A stretch of 54,265 nt of DNA from NCBI GenBank assembly GCA_024641005.1, contig JAHEDX010000015.1, forward strand, positions 8,311-62,575, written 5' to 3'. This document shows positions 17,572-25,889 of this stretch, piece after piece. The translations under genes were made by a program, and so were the position numbers. This stretch comes from Acidimicrobiaceae bacterium (GTDB lineage: Bacteria; Actinomycetota; Acidimicrobiia; Acidimicrobiales; Ilumatobacteraceae). Below the pieces are notes generated by a model that was given only the letters and a program-made list of their open reading frames with translations, ran no database searches and was not told the DNA's origin. How positions within the stretch are numbered: position 1 is the first letter of the stretch; every line of letters begins with the position of its first letter.

Positions 17572-17958
17572 TCAGGCCGACGCCGCGACGATCGCGATCT
17601 CCAGCTTCCATGCCGACTGGGCCAGCGCCGGCACCGTCACCAACGTCGATGCCGCCGTGCGGCCATTCATGAACTTGTCGCGGGCCGCCATGATCGGACC
17701 GAGTGGTTCGCCCACCACGGCGTAGGTGGTGACTGCGACGATGTCGGCCGGACGCATGCCGGCCTGCGACAAGATGGCGCCGATGTTGGCCCAAACGGTC
17801 TCGGCCTGCTCGCCGACGCCGTCCGGCACCGAGCCGTCAGGCCGGGTCGGTACGACTCCGGACGTGTGCAGCCAGCGCGACGCCGCTTGGGTCAGCACCG
17901 CATGGGCGTAGTTGGCGGCGGGTGGTGCGATCGACTTCGGATTGATCTGGCGGTTCAC
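17572..17958 (-). CDS. RidA/YjgF-family protein
   Basis: 128-residue cytosolic protein of the RidA (YjgF/YER057c/UK114) family, normally a trimer that hydrolyses reactive enamine/imine intermediates of PLP enzymes. It shows the order INPKSIAPPAANYAHAV, a central QAETVWANIGAILSQAGMRPADIVAVTTYAV and a C-terminal ASTLVTVPALAQSAWKLEIA. The last strand usually carries the Arg of the RidA active site; here STLVTVPALAQ lacks the R-x-x-V-x-V-x-x-L pattern, so this may be a non-deaminase subfamily. GTG 17958 gives family length; the box at 17965-17970 (GAGAAT, 6 nt upstream) is weak. The MFS gene lies upstream on the same strand. Confidence 0.82.
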   Translation of the reverse strand: MNRQINPKSIAPPAANYAHAVLTQAASRWLHTSGVVPTRPDGSVPDGVGEQAETVWANIGAILSQAGMRPADIVAVTTYAVVGEPLGPIMAARDKFMNGRTAASTLVTVPALAQSAWKLEIAIVAASA

Positions 17959-18077
17959 CCGCTGATTCTCGCACGGCTGTATCGACCGCGGTTCCCCAAC
18001 CCGGTTCGGGGCGCGTCCGGCTGGATCGGCGAGTTGGTCGAGCCACGGCTCGTCACCGCCGACCGCCCAACACGTCG

Positions 18078-19277
18078 TTACCCGCCCGGGGCGAGAGGAG
18101 CAGGCTTGAGCGGCACCCCACTCGTCGAACCGAGCAGGGGGTCGCCGGGCCGCAACGAACGTGCCGCCAGGAACGATGCGGCAACGCCGATCAGCATCAA
18201 CGCTGCTCCACTGCCGAACACCGCCTTGGACCCGTACGTCTCGTACAGGAACCCCGACCACAACGCCATGCTGCCGGCAGTGAGCTGGAGCGTGGCGCCC
18301 TGCAACCCCTGTGCCGAGGCGCTGAGGTCATCGGGCGCAGCGACGGCCACACCGACCTGCGTACCGGGAAACACGACGGCGTCACCCACCCCCTGCAGCA
18401 TGGCGACCGCCGTCAACAACCACAGACTGTCGATGAATCCATACGCGAAGAACAACGGGGTGACGAACAGCACACCCCAACGAACCACCCGCAACGGCCC
18501 GAACCGCTGGGCCCAACTGCCGCTCAGCGGGGCGATGAACAACATCGGCAGCATGATCAACGACATCGTTGCGCCGATCAGCCAGGTCGGCGCGCCACGA
18601 TCGGTCAGCATCACCGCCCACACGGCCTCGAATACTCCGATCATCGAGAACCACCCGAACGCGCATGTGAGCACCGCCCGCACACCGGGCTGGGCCAGCA
18701 ACGCTCGCACCACCCTTCGCTCCTGGGTGCGACCGCCCTGGTCGGCGGGAAGCCGGGTGATTCGTGTCGCGAACACCGCGGCGATGACCGCCAGCACGAG
18801 AAACGGCGCCCGGTACCCGTAGAACTCTGCGAGAACCGCTGACAGCAGCGGCCCGACCAGGAACCCGCCGACCTCGAACGCCCCCATCGTCCCGAGGTTG
18901 GCGCCGACGTGGTCGGGATCGGACACGATCACCAGCCGCCGAACCGCAGGGCTCAGCGAACCGACCCCGATCCCCAACAGCATCCGGATCCCGATGAACT
19001 GCCACAGCTCGGTCGTGAACGCCAGCAACAACAACGACGACGACACCGATACCAAACCGAGCCGCATCATCGTGTGTGAATGACCGCGGTCGGCAAATCG
19101 CGCCAGGCCGATCTGGGCAGCGAACGCCGAGAAGAACCCCATTGCGACCGCAACGCCGAGACCTGTCTCGCTGAAACCCAGCTCGTCGCGCAACTCGCCC
19201 AGCAGCGCGAAGATCCCGCCCATCGCCATCATCACCACCGCCACCAGGAGGTAGTAGGGGATCAGCCGACGTTTCAC
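18078..19277 (-). CDS. MFS transporter
   Basis: 399-residue inner-membrane carrier with about twelve hydrophobic segments. LLVAVVMMAMGGIFALLGEL is helix 1, ARFADRGHSHTMMRLGL corresponds to the basic loop between helices 2 and 3 (D-R-G-x-R pattern, weakened), and helix 4 ends GIGVGSLSPAVRRLV. The second half repeats the pattern with PLSGSWAQRFGPLRVVRWG. It most resembles drug-efflux-like MFS proteins; substrate unknown. The GTG start at 19277 has TAGCGT 6 nt upstream. It is divergent from the aldolase operon, with the 65-bp tandem repeat in between. Confidence 0.85.
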   Translation of the reverse strand: MKRRLIPYYLLVAVVMMAMGGIFALLGELRDELGFSETGLGVAVAMGFFSAFAAQIGLARFADRGHSHTMMRLGLVSVSSSLLLLAFTTELWQFIGIRMLLGIGVGSLSPAVRRLVIVSDPDHVGANLGTMGAFEVGGFLVGPLLSAVLAEFYGYRAPFLVLAVIAAVFATRITRLPADQGGRTQERRVVRALLAQPGVRAVLTCAFGWFSMIGVFEAVWAVMLTDRGAPTWLIGATMSLIMLPMLFIAPLSGSWAQRFGPLRVVRWGVLFVTPLFFAYGFIDSLWLLTAVAMLQGVGDAVVFPGTQVGVAVAAPDDLSASAQGLQGATLQLTAGSMALWSGFLYETYGSKAVFGSGAALMLIGVAASFLAARSLRPGDPLLGSTSGVPLKPAPLAPGG

Positions 19278-19283
19278 ATCGAA

Positions 19284-19289
19284 ACGCTA
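19284..19289 (-). promoter_or_regulatory. -10 box of MFS gene, leaderless layout
   Basis: Minus-strand TAGCGT, then 6 nt and GTG 19277. Confidence 0.6.
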
Positions 19290-19357
19290 CTGCCTCGGTG
19301 GGGCGGCCGGCTGCGGCATCGTTGCTGTGCCTCGACCCGAACGACTCACTGACAGAT

Positions 19358-19497
19358 GTCCTCGACGTCGTCGCGTCCATGGCGGATCGCTGCGATACGT
19401 CTTCTACGTCGTCGTCGGCCTCGTCCTCGACGTCGTCGCGTCCATGGCGGATCGCTGCGATACGTCTTCTACGTCGTCGTCGGCCTCGTCCTCGACG
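19358..19497. repeat. Perfect 65-bp tandem repeat (two copies plus 10 nt)
   Basis: The unit starting at 19361 is repeated identically from 19426, and a third copy begins at 19491 for 7 nt; the preceding GTC also matches. Each copy has an 11-bp dyad ATCGC-T-GCGAT (19386-19396 and 19451-19461) and runs of GTCGTC. The period is not a multiple of three, and no gene runs through it. It sits between divergent promoters: 69 bp from the MFS -10 box and 24 bp upstream of the aldolase -10 box. Confidence 0.95.
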
Positions 19498-19520
19498 CCC
19501 TTTCACGCTCGACTCGGCAC

Positions 19521-19526
19521 TAGCTT
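19521..19526 (+). promoter_or_regulatory. -10 box of aldolase operon, leaderless layout
   Basis: TAGCTT followed by 7 nt and ATG 19534. The 65-bp repeat ends 24 bp upstream, overlapping where a -35 element or activator site would lie. Confidence 0.6.
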
Positions 19527-19533
19527 CGTGGGC

Positions 19534-20352
19534 ATGGCGATGACCGAGAACGAGACCCGAACGATCGATGGTGTGCCGCTCACGCCCAAGAGCGACCTGT
19601 ACCTCCCGATGCCGGAGGTCTTCGAGACCGTCGAGGAAGAGCGCGCCCACCGCAAGGCCAAGTTGGCGGGGGCGCTACGGGTGTTCGGCCGCTTCGGCTT
19701 CGGCGAAGGCGTTGCAGGGCACATCACCGTTCGCGACCCCGAGTTCCCCGAACTCTTCTGGGTGAATCCATTCGGGATGAGCTTTCGCCATATCAAGTCA
19801 TCCGACCTGATCCTGCTCGACCACGGCGGCAACGTCGTATACGGCAGCAGCCATGTCAACACCGCCGCATTCGTGCTGCACTCGGCGATCCATGCGGCGC
19901 GCCCCGATGTGATCGCTGCCGCCCACTCCCATTCGCCGTACGGCAAGTCGTTCAGCTCGTTGGGCATCCCGCTCGCACCGCTGACCCAGGACGCCTGCAT
20001 CTTCTACGACGACCACACCCTGATCTCCGAGCACGGGGGCGCCGTGGTCAACGATGTCGAGGCCGGCAAGGATTTCGCCAGACTGTTCCCCCAGGGAAAG
20101 GCCGCCATCCATCAGAACCATGGTCTGTTCACCGTCGGCGAGTCGGTCGACGAGGCGGCGTTCTGGTTCGTCACGATGGAACGCTCGTGCCAGGCACAGC
20201 TGATGGCGATGGCCGCCGGCACACCGATCGAGGTCCGCGACGAGTACGCCAGGCACACGCTCGCGGCCGCCGGCAGCCACTTCGCGGGTTGGTTGTCGTT
20301 CCAGCCGCTCTGGCAGGAGATCTGCCGGACAGACCCCGATCTGTTCGACTGA
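19534..20352 (+). CDS. Class II aldolase/adducin-family protein
   Basis: 272-residue zinc-dependent protein of the fuculose-phosphate-aldolase fold. GEGVAGHITVRDPE matches the phosphate-loop region, AAAHSHSPYGKSF gives the paired zinc histidines, and IHQNHGLFTVGESVDEAAF gives the third zinc His near the end. Members without phosphate specificity act on unknown hydroxy-acid or sugar substrates, often next to dehydrogenases, so no precise reaction is assigned. ATG 19534 fits the leaderless box; a second ATG two codons later is possible. It is followed 70 nt later by an aldehyde dehydrogenase gene. Confidence 0.86.
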   Translation: MAMTENETRTIDGVPLTPKSDLYLPMPEVFETVEEERAHRKAKLAGALRVFGRFGFGEGVAGHITVRDPEFPELFWVNPFGMSFRHIKSSDLILLDHGGNVVYGSSHVNTAAFVLHSAIHAARPDVIAAAHSHSPYGKSFSSLGIPLAPLTQDACIFYDDHTLISEHGGAVVNDVEAGKDFARLFPQGKAAIHQNHGLFTVGESVDEAAFWFVTMERSCQAQLMAMAAGTPIEVRDEYARHTLAAAGSHFAGWLSFQPLWQEICRTDPDLFD

Positions 20353-20408
20353 TCGGTATTCCGCCGGGCGATCACGGCTCGCGATCGACGGCACCACTTC
20401 GGATGTGC

Positions 20409-20414
20409 CAGAGT
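20409..20414 (+). promoter_or_regulatory. Possible -10 box of semialdehyde dehydrogenase
   Basis: CAGAGT, 8 nt before ATG 20423. It would lie inside the reading frame if GTG 20405 were the start. Confidence 0.3.
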
Positions 20415-20422
20415 TCGCGGCC

Positions 20423-21982
20423 ATGGCCGCCTTTCGCGTCACATACGCAACCCTGACCGCCGACGACTCCGAACTGCAGTCGGCGTACACCGCCGCAGTC
20501 GCTCAGGTCCGATCTGGGCTGGGCGCCACCCATCCGCTCGGGATCGGGGACGAGGAACGTTTCGGCGACACGTTCACGACGGTGTCACCCATCGACACGA
20601 CGGTCGAGATCGGGAAGTTCACCCGCGCTGACGGCGAGGACGTCGACGATGTCGTCGGTACCGCACGACGGGCACGAGCCGGTTGGGCAGCGACGCCTTG
20701 GGAGCTGCGCTGTGATCTGCTCGATCGGGCCGCCGACCTGATCTCCGAACGATCGGTGATCGACGGTGCGGCGCTCGCGTGGGAGAACGGAAAGAGCCGA
20801 CTCGAGGCGATCGGTGAGGTCGAGGAAGCGGCCGACCTGATTCGTTACTACACACACGCGATGCGCGAGCACGGCGGATTTTCCGTGCCGATGGAACGTT
20901 TCAGCGAGGCAGAAGTCACCAGCGACGTGATGCGCCCGTACGGCGTGTGGGCCGTGATCGCTCCGTTCAACTACCCGTCAGCCCTGGTCGCCGGACCGGC
21001 TGGTGCCGCGTTGGTCGCCGGGAACACACTGATCATCAAGCCATCCGAGGTGGGGTCGCTGTCGGGCCATCTCGTGTACCGGGCGCTGGTCGATGCAGGC
21101 GTGCCGCGCGGTGTGGTCAATATCGTGACCGGCGGCGCAGACGTCGGGTCGGCACTGGTGCACCACTCCGGGGTCGACGGCATCACGTTCACCGGATCGA
21201 GCAGCGTCGGCATGTCGATCATCCGCTCGTTCTCGACGGCCCACCCGAAACCTGCGATCTGTGAGATGGGCGGCAAGAACCCCGTGATCGTGGCTGCTTC
21301 CGCCGACATCGACCTCGCCGTCGAGGGCACCGCTCGCAGCGCATTCGGGTTCGGCGGCCAGAAGTGCTCGGCGGCCTCGCGTGTCTTCGTCCACGAGTCG
21401 ATCGCGGAGGAATTCACCCGGCGGCTCGTCGCCCGCGCCGAGGCGATCCCCTCCACCAGCCCACTCGAGCCCGGCGGCTTCCTCTCCCCCGTGGTGAACC
21501 AGGCCGCACTCGACCGCTACGACGCCGCTGTCGCCGACGCTCGCCACACCGGCGAGGTGCTCACCGGTGGCGAACGACTCACCGACGATCACCTCGCTGC
21601 CGGCAACTTCGTTGCACCCACCGTGGTTCGTGTGCCGGACGATTCGACGATCTGGACGACCGAGCTGTTCATGCCGCTGATCGCCGTCCGCTCGGTCGCC
21701 TCGCTCGACGAGGCCCTCGATCTGTCGAACGCCGTCCCGTTCGGGCTGACCGCCGGGCTGTTCGCCGAGGACCAGGGCGACATCGACCGCTTCCTCGAGC
21801 GCATCGAGGCCGGCGTCGTGTACATCAACCGTGCCGCGGGTGCCACCACCGGCGCATGGCCCGGAGTGCAGCCGTTCGGTGGATGGAAGCGCAGCGGCAC
21901 GGCCGGCAAAGCAGGCGGGGGCCCGTACTACCTGCAGCAGTACCTGCGTGAGCAGTCGCGCACCGTCGTCGTGCACGACTGA
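20423..21982 (+). CDS. Aldehyde dehydrogenase, glutamate-semialdehyde (P5C) dehydrogenase-like
   Basis: 519-residue NAD(P)-dependent aldehyde dehydrogenase. GVWAVIAPFNYPSALVAGP and IIKPSE bind the cofactor, FTGSSSVGMSI follows, CEMGGKNPVIV carries the general-base Glu, and GGQKCSAASRVFV the catalytic Cys. The C-terminus PFGGWKRSGTAGKAGGGPYYL closely matches 1-pyrroline-5-carboxylate dehydrogenases (PruA/RocA), which oxidise glutamate semialdehyde to glutamate; related semialdehydes remain possible. No proline dehydrogenase is fused or adjacent. ATG 20423 is preferred over the in-frame GTG 20405 because of the box CAGAGT and the lack of any ribosome site. It lies between aldolase and decarboxylase genes on the same strand. 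Confidence 0.85.
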   Translation: MAAFRVTYATLTADDSELQSAYTAAVAQVRSGLGATHPLGIGDEERFGDTFTTVSPIDTTVEIGKFTRADGEDVDDVVGTARRARAGWAATPWELRCDLLDRAADLISERSVIDGAALAWENGKSRLEAIGEVEEAADLIRYYTHAMREHGGFSVPMERFSEAEVTSDVMRPYGVWAVIAPFNYPSALVAGPAGAALVAGNTLIIKPSEVGSLSGHLVYRALVDAGVPRGVVNIVTGGADVGSALVHHSGVDGITFTGSSSVGMSIIRSFSTAHPKPAICEMGGKNPVIVAASADIDLAVEGTARSAFGFGGQKCSAASRVFVHESIAEEFTRRLVARAEAIPSTSPLEPGGFLSPVVNQAALDRYDAAVADARHTGEVLTGGERLTDDHLAAGNFVAPTVVRVPDDSTIWTTELFMPLIAVRSVASLDEALDLSNAVPFGLTAGLFAEDQGDIDRFLERIEAGVVYINRAAGATTGAWPGVQPFGGWKRSGTAGKAGGGPYYLQQYLREQSRTVVVHD

Positions 21983-22026
21983 ACCTCGACCCCACCGCTC
22001 ACCACCCGCACGGCCCGCCGGCCCGG

Positions 22027-22032
22027 TACCGT
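22027..22032 (+). promoter_or_regulatory. -10 box of PLP decarboxylase, leaderless layout
   Basis: TACCGT followed by 8 nt and GTG 22041, with no Shine-Dalgarno. Confidence 0.6.
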
Positions 22033-22040
22033 TCGCGGCC

Positions 22041-23381
22041 GTGACGCTCCACGGCCCCGACGCAGACATCGACGACCTTCCCGCGCGGGCGGTACGCCTG
22101 ATCACCGATCGGCTCGCCAACACCGAGTTGGGACGAACCACTCCACCCTCCGAGCTCCTGCCGCTGTTCGAGGATGCGATCACCAGCCACGGGTTGGGGG
22201 TCGATCGCGCCTGGAGCCTCTTCGAAACCGCTGTCGCTGACCACACCCTGGCCCTCGATGGGCCGCGCTATCTCGCCTTCATCCCGATGTCGCCCGCCGC
22301 AGCAGCCATCTGGATGGACGCGGTGGTGGGGGCCACCTCGTTCTCGGCCGAGTCGTGGTTGGAGGCGGCCGGTGCCGTCGCAGCGGAGAATCAAGCGCTC
22401 GATTACCTGCGCGCGCTGGCCGGTATGCCCACCGAGGCGGGCGGCGCGTTCTGCAGCGGCGGTTCGATCGGCAACCTCTCGGCGATTGCCGTCGGTCGCG
22501 ACGTCGCTGGTGGTCGCCGCCTGGTCGCCGTTGCCGACACCGCCCACGCATCGGTCGACAACTCGCTCCGACTGCTCGGGATGGAGGCCCTCGTCGTGCC
22601 GACGGGACCCGACGGCCGCTTCACGGGCGAACTGCTCGCGTCCTCACTCGCCACCACAGGTCTCGCAGCAGAGCTGGCCGTGGTGGTCGCATCGGCGGGA
22701 TCGACGAATGCCGGCGTGGTCGACGATCTGCGTGGGCTCGCCCAGGTGGCCCACGCCCATGACGCCTGGTTGCACGTCGACGGCGCTTACGGCGGCGCGG
22801 CGTTGATCCTCGACGAGTGCCGCGAGCTCTTCGACGGGCTCGGCGAGGCCGACTCGTTCATCGTGGATCCCCACAAGTGGATGTTCTGCACCGCCGGCAC
22901 CTGCGCGGTGCTCTACCGCCGGCCGCATCTGGCGGCACTCACACACCGCCAGCACGGCCCCTACATCGAGGTGCTGCACACCGCCGATCCGACCGACGAG
23001 TGGAACCCGAGCGATTACGCGTTCCAGCTGACCCGCCGCCCGTCGGGCCTCCCCTTCTGGTTCACCTTGCTGGTGCACGGCACCGACGCACTGGGTGCCG
23101 CCGTGCGGGCATCGATGACGACAACGGCCTATGCACGCGCCCAACTGGCCGCCCTCCCAGGGATCGAGATCATCATGCAGCCACAGCTGACCGTGTTGCT
23201 GTTCCGCAAGTCGGGTTGGGACCGCGGTCGTTGGCAGCAGTGGTCGAAGGACTTGCTGGACCGAGGTATCGCGTTCGTGGCGCCCACCACGTGGAAGGCA
23301 GAGACCGTGGGGCGGCTGGTGTTCCTCCACCCTCTCACCACCGACGCGATCGTCGATCAGGTGATCGACACGCTGCGTTGA
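22041..23381 (+). CDS. PLP-dependent group II amino-acid decarboxylase
   Basis: 446-residue fold-type I decarboxylase of the aromatic-L-amino-acid/glutamate decarboxylase group. GGAFCSGGSIGNLSAIAVGRD is the phosphate-binding turn, ADTAHASVDNSLRLLG follows, HVDGAYGGAALI holds the ring-nitrogen Asp, and DPHKWMF the Schiff-base lysine. Substrate is uncertain; aromatic amino acids, 2,4-diaminobutyrate or glutamate-like acids are all possible. The start is GTG 22041, with its own leaderless box. It follows the semialdehyde dehydrogenase by 58 bp and ends 15 bp from the convergent MFS gene, so the product may be handled by one of these neighbours. Confidence 0.88.
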   Translation: MTLHGPDADIDDLPARAVRLITDRLANTELGRTTPPSELLPLFEDAITSHGLGVDRAWSLFETAVADHTLALDGPRYLAFIPMSPAAAAIWMDAVVGATSFSAESWLEAAGAVAAENQALDYLRALAGMPTEAGGAFCSGGSIGNLSAIAVGRDVAGGRRLVAVADTAHASVDNSLRLLGMEALVVPTGPDGRFTGELLASSLATTGLAAELAVVVASAGSTNAGVVDDLRGLAQVAHAHDAWLHVDGAYGGAALILDECRELFDGLGEADSFIVDPHKWMFCTAGTCAVLYRRPHLAALTHRQHGPYIEVLHTADPTDEWNPSDYAFQLTRRPSGLPFWFTLLVHGTDALGAAVRASMTTTAYARAQLAALPGIEIIMQPQLTVLLFRKSGWDRGRWQQWSKDLLDRGIAFVAPTTWKAETVGRLVFLHPLTTDAIVDQVIDTLR

Positions 23382-23396
23382 GTCGGGGACACCGGC

Positions 23397-24626
23397 TCAG
23401 ACGCTGACCGCTGTCCGACGTTCGCGTTCGTCACTCAACGAGTCGGGCACCAGGATCACCGACGAGATCAACATCAGCACCACGCCCAGCACCGCGACCC
23501 AGCCGAGCGAGATCTGTTCGATGATGAGGTAGGCGAACAGCGGGGCGCTGACGGCCCTGATGCCCGTCAAGAACGTGTGCAGGCCCATGTAGTCGGCGAC
23601 GCGTCCGGGTGGTGCGAACTTGGTGACCCAGAGCGTCCACATCAGATCGCCCCCGGCGAACGCGAGACCCAGGGTGATCGAACCCAACCACAGTCCGATC
23701 ATGCTCGTTCCCGAGAAGAACGCCACGACGTACACGATGAACAGCAGGTTCAACAGGATGCGGATCGTGAACACCGACATCCGGTCGAAGACCCTCCCGA
23801 AAAACGTGGTCGTGAGCAGGCGCATCGCGGACGGCACGGCAACGGTGAGCATCGTGATCGTCACGGCGTTCGCCGCGATCCCGTACTGCGGTTGGGCGAG
23901 GTACTCGATCCGCAGCGGGAGCAGCATCAGGTTGCCGAACCCCATGAACATCCATGCCATCAGGATGATGCGCAGGCGACGATCCTCGCGCAACATCTCG
24001 AACCGCGGCCACGGATGGGCGCGCTGGCCATCGACGCGCCCCAATGGCTCGCTGGGAAACAACCGATTCAGAACGCTGAGCGTGGCCGCCGAGAGCGCGC
24101 CGAGCACCACGACCACCCACCACAGATCGAGGTGATCGGCCAGCCACGCGCCCATCAGCAGCGACAGAGGAGCCGACACCGCGACCTTCAGCGACAGACC
24201 CCGACCGACTCGCTTGCCCCGGTCGCGAACCGAGAAGTTCCGTTCGTAGGTGGCGGTCAGCAGCGGCAGGTTCATGCTGATCGCCGCCAGCCCGGCGATG
24301 ACTCCGAGCACGTACAGCAGCAGCGACCCCGTCGCCGCGATCGCGAACCCCACCGCTCCGCCCCCGATCACCATCGAGGCGATCACCATCGACCGGCGCT
24401 TCGAGCGACGTGCGATGGCGGTCAACAGTGTCGACCCCAGCAGACCGATCCCGCTGGCGGCGGCGATCAGTCCCTTGGCCAATCCGGGTGCGTCGAAATG
24501 CTGGATCGCGATCGTCAGGAACACCGACATCTCGAGCGGCAGGATCACGCCGAGCGGAACCGATCTGGCGAGATCGACCATCTGGGTCCGGCGAACGACC
24601 GCCGGGTCGTCGCTCGCCCGTTCCAC
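23397..24626 (-). CDS. MFS transporter
   Basis: 409-residue membrane carrier with about twelve hydrophobic segments, helix 1 being VPLGVILPLEMSVFLTIAI. The loop IARRSKRRSMVIASM and the later FGRVFDRMSVFTIRILL are the two pseudo-symmetric cytoplasmic loops. Substrate unknown, and no close family can be named. GTG 24626 has CAGACT 7 nt upstream. It diverges from the deacetylase-fold gene. A 755-codon plus-strand frame lies opposite it but is antisense noise fused to the real downstream gene. Confidence 0.82.
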   Translation of the reverse strand: MERASDDPAVVRRTQMVDLARSVPLGVILPLEMSVFLTIAIQHFDAPGLAKGLIAAASGIGLLGSTLLTAIARRSKRRSMVIASMVIGGGAVGFAIAATGSLLLYVLGVIAGLAAISMNLPLLTATYERNFSVRDRGKRVGRGLSLKVAVSAPLSLLMGAWLADHLDLWWVVVVLGALSAATLSVLNRLFPSEPLGRVDGQRAHPWPRFEMLREDRRLRIILMAWMFMGFGNLMLLPLRIEYLAQPQYGIAANAVTITMLTVAVPSAMRLLTTTFFGRVFDRMSVFTIRILLNLLFIVYVVAFFSGTSMIGLWLGSITLGLAFAGGDLMWTLWVTKFAPPGRVADYMGLHTFLTGIRAVSAPLFAYLIIEQISLGWVAVLGVVLMLISSVILVPDSLSDERERRTAVSV

Positions 24627-24633
24627 GGCGCAC

Positions 24634-24639
24634 AGTCTG
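24634..24639 (-). promoter_or_regulatory. Probable -10 box of MFS gene
   Basis: Minus-strand CAGACT, 7 nt before GTG 24626. Confidence 0.4.
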
Positions 24640-24711
24640 CCCGTTGGAATCGCTCGAGCAGCGACCGTCGGTGTGGTCGGGACCGGCGGGGCGGCAGATG
24701 TCGGTGTCGTC

Positions 24712-24717
24712 TACTGT
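24712..24717 (+). promoter_or_regulatory. -10 box of deacetylase-fold gene
   Basis: TACTGT predicts a start at about 24724-24725. An ATG 7 nt after the box opens a six-codon frame (24725-24745), 25 nt before the real start at 24771. Confidence 0.5.
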
Positions 24718-24770
24718 GCGCGCGATGCGCCGAGGATTCTCGTGAACATCGATCAGGGACAGGTTGCGGC

Positions 24771-25844
24771 ATGTCGTTGCTGATGCCGGCCGTGTGGACC
24801 GAACGCCACCGCGGCCACGAGCCGCACGGTGGCTACTGGCTCGGAGTTCGCGAGGTCGGCGACGAGGAGCCCGAGCGCGGCGATCTTCTCGCCGACGGCC
24901 TGCGGTCGGCCGGAGCAACCCTGGTCGATGCCCCCGACTTCGGACTCGATCCGATCACGGCGGTGCACGATGCAGATTTCGTGGACTTCATGTCACGTGC
25001 CTATCCCTCGTGGGTGGCCGAGGGACACCTCACCGATCCCGGTCAGCCACACGTGGTCGGCTACCTGTTCGCAACCCGGGGCTTCGCTGCGCGCTGTCGC
25101 ACCGACCGGCGACCGGCAACGATCCGCGCCGAGTTGGGTCTGTACGCGATGGACACCGCGACGCTGATGAGCGAGGGCACCTTCGATGCTGCGTGCAGCG
25201 CGGTGCACGCAGCGGTGCACGCAGCGAACCTGGTCGCCGCCGGCGAGCGGGCGGCCTATGCAGCGGTGCGGCCACCGGGGCATCATGCAGGCCCGGCGTT
25301 CTTCGGGGGGTCGTGCTACTTCAACAACTCGGCCGCGGCGGCGCAGCACCTGCGCGCTGCGGGCCACCGCCGCGTGGCAATCGTCGACATCGATGCCCAT
25401 CAGGGCAATGGCACGCAGGAGATCTTCTGGGATCGCGACGACGTGCTGTACACAAGTGTTCACGTCGACCCGGCGCAAGGATGGTTCCCGCATCTCGTCG
25501 GTCATGCCGACGAGCGCGGCGGCGGGCGGGGTGAGGGCTGGAACCACAACGAGCCGATCCCTGCGGGCAGCGGCGACGAGGTCTGGCTCGCCGGGATCGC
25601 GAAATTGATCGAGTCGGTCGAGCGGCACGGCTCCGACGCCCTGGTCGTGTCGCTCGGCGTCGACGCCGCCGAGCACGACCCCGCGGCCCCGCTGATGATC
25701 ACGCCGGCCGGCTTCCGGGAGGCGGGCGGGGTCCTCGCCGCACTCGATCTCCCGACCGTGTTCGTGCAGGAGGGCGGTTACGACCTGACCCGCCTCGTGC
25801 CGCTGGTGCTCGAGGTGCTCGACGGCTTCGAACATTCCCGCTGA
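24771..25844 (+). CDS. Histone deacetylase/acetylpolyamine amidohydrolase-family protein
   Basis: 357-residue zinc amidohydrolase of the arginase-deacetylase fold. RPPGHHAGP (near residue 170) holds the catalytic His pair, IVDIDAHQGNG carries two zinc ligands (Asp and His), LGVDAAEHDP the third (Asp), and VQEGGYDL the transition-state Tyr. Bacterial members remove acetyl groups from acetylated polyamines or small amides, and some from proteins. The neighbouring peptide and amine genes make a small-molecule substrate plausible. ATG 24771 has AGG with 7-nt spacing. An N-terminal stretch HRGHEPHGGYWLG is typical of the acetylpolyamine amidohydrolase branch. Confidence 0.88.
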   Translation: MSLLMPAVWTERHRGHEPHGGYWLGVREVGDEEPERGDLLADGLRSAGATLVDAPDFGLDPITAVHDADFVDFMSRAYPSWVAEGHLTDPGQPHVVGYLFATRGFAARCRTDRRPATIRAELGLYAMDTATLMSEGTFDAACSAVHAAVHAANLVAAGERAAYAAVRPPGHHAGPAFFGGSCYFNNSAAAAQHLRAAGHRRVAIVDIDAHQGNGTQEIFWDRDDVLYTSVHVDPAQGWFPHLVGHADERGGGRGEGWNHNEPIPAGSGDEVWLAGIAKLIESVERHGSDALVVSLGVDAAEHDPAAPLMITPAGFREAGGVLAALDLPTVFVQEGGYDLTRLVPLVLEVLDGFEHSR

Positions 25845-25851
25845 TCGTCGC

Positions 25852-25889
25852 GGCGTAACGGCCGGGTACCAGGCACCGGTTGTTACGCC
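25852..25889. terminator. Strong bidirectional hairpin between convergent genes
   Basis: A 14-bp stem (25852-25865 with 25876-25889; GGCGTAACGGCCGG/CCGGTTGTTACGCC, two G-T pairs) closes a 10-nt loop. It begins 7 nt after the deacetylase stop and contains the stop codon of the opposing S9 peptidase. The loop region CCAGGCACC followed by GTTACG is shared with the hairpin at 9237-9269. Confidence 0.82.

Noticed and set aside
17986..18005. Hairpin in the MFS-RidA gap (CCCC...GGGG)
   Set aside because: Pairing needs bulges and a one-base loop; not credible.
17410..18822. 470-codon plus-strand frame opposite RidA and the MFS gene
   Set aside because: Low-complexity antisense translation with no recognisable fold; both minus-strand genes are well supported.
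19358..19497. CRISPR or minisatellite coding repeat
   Set aside because: Units are directly adjacent with no spacers, and the 65-bp period breaks any reading frame.
20405..20422. GTG 20405 as the start of the semialdehyde dehydrogenase
   Set aside because: No ribosome site or correctly spaced box; ATG 20423 has CAGAGT 8 nt upstream. It is not fully excluded.
23577..25844. 755-codon plus-strand open frame covering the MFS gene and the deacetylase-fold gene
   Set aside because: Its first 398 residues are Arg/His/Gln-rich antisense of the MFS gene; only the part from 24771 shows a protein family.
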